A stretch of DNA of 64,000 nt. Origin: Streptomyces marokkonensis. Its GTDB lineage: Bacteria > Actinomycetota > Actinomycetes > Streptomycetales > Streptomycetaceae. The position numbers and the translations under genes were made by a program. Location: positions 16,910 through 80,909 of the forward strand of contig NZ_VSKS01000030.1 in the NCBI RefSeq assembly GCF_008312835.1, given 5' to 3'. Of this stretch, positions 62,001 through 64,000 are shown piece by piece (position 1 is the first letter of the stretch; every line of letters starts with the position of its first letter). A model generated the notes under the pieces. The model did no database searches and was not told the DNA's origin. It was given only the letters and a program-made list of their open reading frames with translations.

Positions 62001-62861
62001 CTGCCCGCCGACGAGCTGGAGATCCGGCTGGCGAAGGCACTGCGGGCGGCTGCAGCCACCGAACACGCTGCCGAGGCGCAGACCCGCCAGGCCCGGGAGT
62101 TGGCGGACGCCGCGGAGGAGGAGCCCAGCGCCGGTCAGCGCACCGCGCAGGCCGCAGCCGCCGTTCTTGCCGCGGCCGACCAACTTGCCGTCCGGGCCCA
62201 GCAGGAGGACGGCGTCGCGCGCCGCGCTGCGGCCGCTGCCGCGCAGAGCAGGGGCTTCAAAGAGAGGATCGAAGCGTCCTTCGGCCGCAGTCGGATCGCC
62301 CTGCGGATGGCTGGTACCTCCCGCACCGAACAACAGACCTTGCTCGCCCAATACACGCAACAGTTGGCCGATGCACGTGAGAGGCAGCAGCGTGCCGAGC
62401 GAGCCGCCGCCGCTGCCCGCCAGCGGGCCTGGCAGATGCTGCACACCTCCCCGTACGCTGAGGTCTTCCGCGCCCACGGCGCGCTCGGCGAAGTTCCTGA
62501 TGACCCAGCAGCCATGCGGCAGTGGTTCACCACGATGCACGCTCACCTGCCCACGGTGGCCATGCAGATCGACACGGTCCGCACTGAAGCCGCCCAGCAT
62601 GCCCGTTGCAATGCCGCTGCGCTGCGCAGCAGGGCCAGTGACCTGCGTGTGGTCGTTGAGCAGCTTCAATCCGAGCAACGGTTGCGTCGGCAGATCATTG
62701 CTGAGGCTCCGCGCCGGCACGCATCCGACGAGGCAACTCGCGCCGCGCTACAACAGGAGTTGCGGCACATCGCGTGGAGCACCCAGCCAGCTCTCCAACA
62801 GACCCGCTCTCCGCAACCGAGCGATGGCCTCCGCACCGGCATGCGACCGAAGGCTGACTGA
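59064..62861 (+). CDS. MobF-family relaxase/helicase (TraA-like), likely inactive
   Basis: A 1265-residue conjugative relaxase. The relaxase domain (about 1-300) has LVADLPKSDSTLWAL and the metal-binding three-histidine motif GDPHLHVHIVI (about 238-243). A RecD-like helicase (about 500-900) has Walker A VVGSGKTS (about 553) and GDPQHLQTIGPSGG. The usual Walker B DEAAM reads GEAAM (Gly616), and motif V has lost its usual HxxQ (TIAASKGMS). A coiled, Ala/Gln/Arg-rich C-terminus follows. The ATG at 59064 is forced by an in-frame stop upstream, so the conserved N-terminus, where the catalytic tyrosine would sit, is incomplete. It is a mark of an integrated conjugative element or plasmid. Confidence 0.82.
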   Translation: MDAAEDGTLVWIGEGLTDVGQTTGTFLDEEGRQPARALSKGVHPLTGEQLVRPELRAHPRAKLTGARLVEAVEAAAEVAGCEPAGLFTGKPKQAKKWATLARIVRQKGERHQLQVDSLHRLARAAGLALEDIYDAGRLAEARAHEGERVSIRIRAYDLVADLPKSDSTLWALLAGRHEKEFRALVHQAKREAFAQLEQWIGYGLAGEDGELRRIATGGLLGWSVEHQSARPVDDTPGDPHLHVHIVIVNMARCEDGQWRAIANGGMDLYRHAKAFDALFKARVRALTHARFGVVRARSPRTGAWEIEGIPESLRDHYSRRAAQVDAIAGADAGREEKLRVSADTRHSKHDTGTIDLRATWRRRAEDLGYDVDAMVAVAAPGPHGPDGPFSVDGPDGSRTPPPERIAAEVFDPQHGLTASDREFSRAQLLARVAEACPLGLETSELETLAARVLAVTGYVQALPPRGSQLMAHTERYTTHDILRAEQTIVDQARARYADGSAGLSPDQAAAAISVFEVAAGFSLDVEQRRAVERLLTAGHGVEAVAGVVGSGKTSVMEACRISWDGLGLTYAGASPSAVAAQALYEGSGIPSRTVAAWLQRIHDGDGLTGIDVLVLGEAAMTDARSMAALLTEAARTHTKVIAVGDPQHLQTIGPSGGFAEVHRLVGGETLTVNRSQKDAGEAAALDIWRNGAREPALHLLADRGRVHATDSADDARRCILTAWNETRTRYGDAHGLLENLVVLTARDHDAALLNAGAQTLRRAAGELGRAHRYALPGGDHLTLAIGDIVRVRTDDYRFRRDAVPHVRNGSRAVVTDIADDQRVQITWRCKNDDGGTRSDQFWLTPGQVTSGALALGYAMTIAASKGMSTDTALVYGLGANPYALYSGVARARTANHVWLPTAALEDPETRTRLGDLRDGTELLEHALQAYTVLLRQNQADTMISDRPRAVLEPVTPPMPTADEPAFPAWDHLDARPYGALPADELEIRLAKALRAAAATEHAAEAQTRQARELADAAEEEPSAGQRTAQAAAAVLAAADQLAVRAQQEDGVARRAAAAAAQSRGFKERIEASFGRSRIALRMAGTSRTEQQTLLAQYTQQLADARERQQRAERAAAAARQRAWQMLHTSPYAEVFRAHGALGEVPDDPAAMRQWFTTMHAHLPTVAMQIDTVRTEAAQHARCNAAALRSRASDLRVVVEQLQSEQRLRRQIIAEAPRRHASDEATRAALQQELRHIAWSTQPALQQTRSPQPSDGLRTGMRPKAD

Positions 62862-62905
62862 GTACTGGGCGTCGAGTTGCGGAGTCCCGCTGGAAGGCGT
62901 TCATA

Positions 62906-64000
62906 GAGCGACCCCGCAGGCGCGGGGACGACTTCAGAACGACGACCGGCTCTCTGACGAAGATCGAGCAACCCCCGCAGGCGCGGGGACGACGGGAAGC
63001 ACGGGGGTGGTCATACGGCCTCGCACGAGCAACCCCCGCAGGCGCAGGGACGACAAACGCGTGTGCATGGTCTACTCGGCCCGCGGGCGCGGGGACGACG
63101 GTTCGCGCGTCACGACGGGGAGGACGTCCGTGGAGTAACCCCCGCAGGCGCGGGGACGACGAAGCCTCGTCGGCACAAGAAGACGTACTGGGAGAGCAAC
63201 CCCCGCAGGCGCGGGGACGACCGCTGGGCACAGTCCCGCATCAGCCGGGTGGCCGAGCAACCCCCGCAGGCGCGGGGACGACGGTGAACGAGTCGTCGCC
63301 CGGGTCCTGGAGGAGGAGCAACCCCCGCAGGCGCGGGGACGACCCGACGTGACCAACCCCTGGAACGTTGGTGCCGGAGCAACCCCCGCAGGCGCGGGGA
63401 CGACAGGCTCACAGGCGCTCAGACGGCCGCTCAGCGCGAGCAACCCCCGCAGGCGCGGGGACGACGCCAGACCGGTTTTGATCATCTGGCCGACAGCAGA
63501 GCAACCCCCGCAGGCGCGGGGACGACGGGCTTCGGGGGTCAGTCCGTGGCGATGTGCCAGAGCAACCCCCGCAGGCGCGGGGACGACGGGCAGGCACCCG
63601 GGCCGCTGGTCCCCCTCCCGGAGCAACCCCCGCAGGCGCGGGGACGACATGTCGTAGGCCTCGGCGATGCGCATGGCCGAGGAGCAACCCCCGCAGGCGC
63701 GGGGACGACGCCGATGAAGCCCGGAGCCTCACCGCTCCGGGCGAGCAACCCCCGCAGGCGCGGGGACGACAGGAGGGCGCGGTCCTTCTGGTCCTGCGTC
63801 CACGAGCAACCCCCGCAGGCGCGGGGACGACGTCAACGCCGGACTCACCTCCGGCACCTACCGGGAGCAACCCCCGCAGGCGCGGGGACGACACACCTGG
63901 AACCGCCCGGCGCCGCACCGGGCGGGAGCAACCCCCGCAGGCGCGGGGACGACGTGCGACCTCATGGCGCCCTGCCACTGCCTGACGAGCAACCCCCGCA
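62906..64000 (-). CRISPR. Type I-E-like CRISPR array (19 repeats visible, continues past the right edge)
   Basis: A regular 61-base period of 28-base repeats, on the + strand starting GAGCAACCCCCGCAGGCG and ending GGGGACGAC, and 33-base spacers. Repeats start at 62906 (27 bases, degenerate), 62966, 63027, 63072 (degenerate), 63133, 63194, 63255, 63316, 63377, 63438, 63499, 63560, 63621, 63682, 63743, 63804, 63865, 63926 and 63987 (cut by the window end). On the - strand the repeat begins GTCGTCCCCGCGCCTGCGGG, in the orientation of E. coli type I-E repeats, so transcription is inferred to be leftward with leader and cas genes to the right. Degenerate repeats cluster at the left, the leader-distal end. 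Spacers are all different. Confidence 0.97.

Noticed and set aside
63063-63985. Open frames encoding repeated RRRGDD or PQARGRR peptides
   Set aside because: They are translations of the CRISPR repeats, since 61 bases shift the frame each period; not proteins.

Overview
This is a high-GC actinomycete window, almost certainly Streptomyces. The evidence is strong third-position GC, many GTG starts, tight 4-base ATGA/GTGA overlaps, a SARP activator with a TTA codon, a type II polyketide cluster and a streptogrisin-type protease. No rRNA or tRNA gene was recognised.

Region 1 (about 1-22,900) is an aromatic (type II) polyketide cluster whose left end lies outside the window. The core reads leftward from 16,337: TcmI-like cyclase, TcmJ-like cupin, KS-alpha, KS-beta, an ACP fused to a TcmN-like aromatase/cyclase, an SDR ketoreductase, two antibiotic-biosynthesis monooxygenases, an FAD monooxygenase, a DUF1772 anthrone-oxygenase-like protein, an unusual SDR, a cupin and a flavin-dependent halogenase. 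This gene set points to a pentangular polyphenol scaffold, probably halogenated, because a flavin reductase that could feed the halogenase is encoded divergently beside the SARP. An O-methyltransferase, a membrane acyltransferase, an F420-type reductase, a SnoaL-like cyclase, an atypical LuxR regulator, a Tat-exported multicopper oxidase, a second DUF1772 protein and a DHA2 exporter complete it.

Region 2 (about 23,000-38,540) is ordinary chromosome: a decayed peroxiredoxin, a PAS-GAF-PP2C-HATPase regulator, aldo/keto reductase, TauD-like dioxygenase, metallophosphatase, YciO-like protein, PucR-type regulator, catalase, fructosamine-kinase-like protein, small stress-type proteins (including an internally deleted hemerythrin) and an MFS exporter.

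Region 3 (38,643-46,801) is a leftward sugar operon: HldE, GmhA, three glycosyltransferases, a NodU/CmcH carbamoyltransferase and an NAD-dependent epimerase/decarboxylase. It probably makes and attaches a carbamoylated or heptose-containing glycan. It is followed by a CYP152-type P450 peroxygenase, a beta-lactamase-like pseudogene, a large palindromic terminator, a streptogrisin with a chitin-binding tail and a GNAT acetyltransferase.

Region 4 (about 51,150-64,000) is accessory DNA with much decay. It holds a Trypco1-like protein coupled to a trypsin-STAND NTPase-WD40 protein (a candidate defence or conflict system, frameshifted near its 3' end), a zinc-finger/endonuclease VII-type HNH nuclease, remnants of a serine recombinase and of a regulator, a MobF-type relaxase with a 5' in-frame stop and a damaged helicase Walker B, and a type I-E-like CRISPR array that runs off the right edge. 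The cas genes and leader are expected to the right, outside the window.
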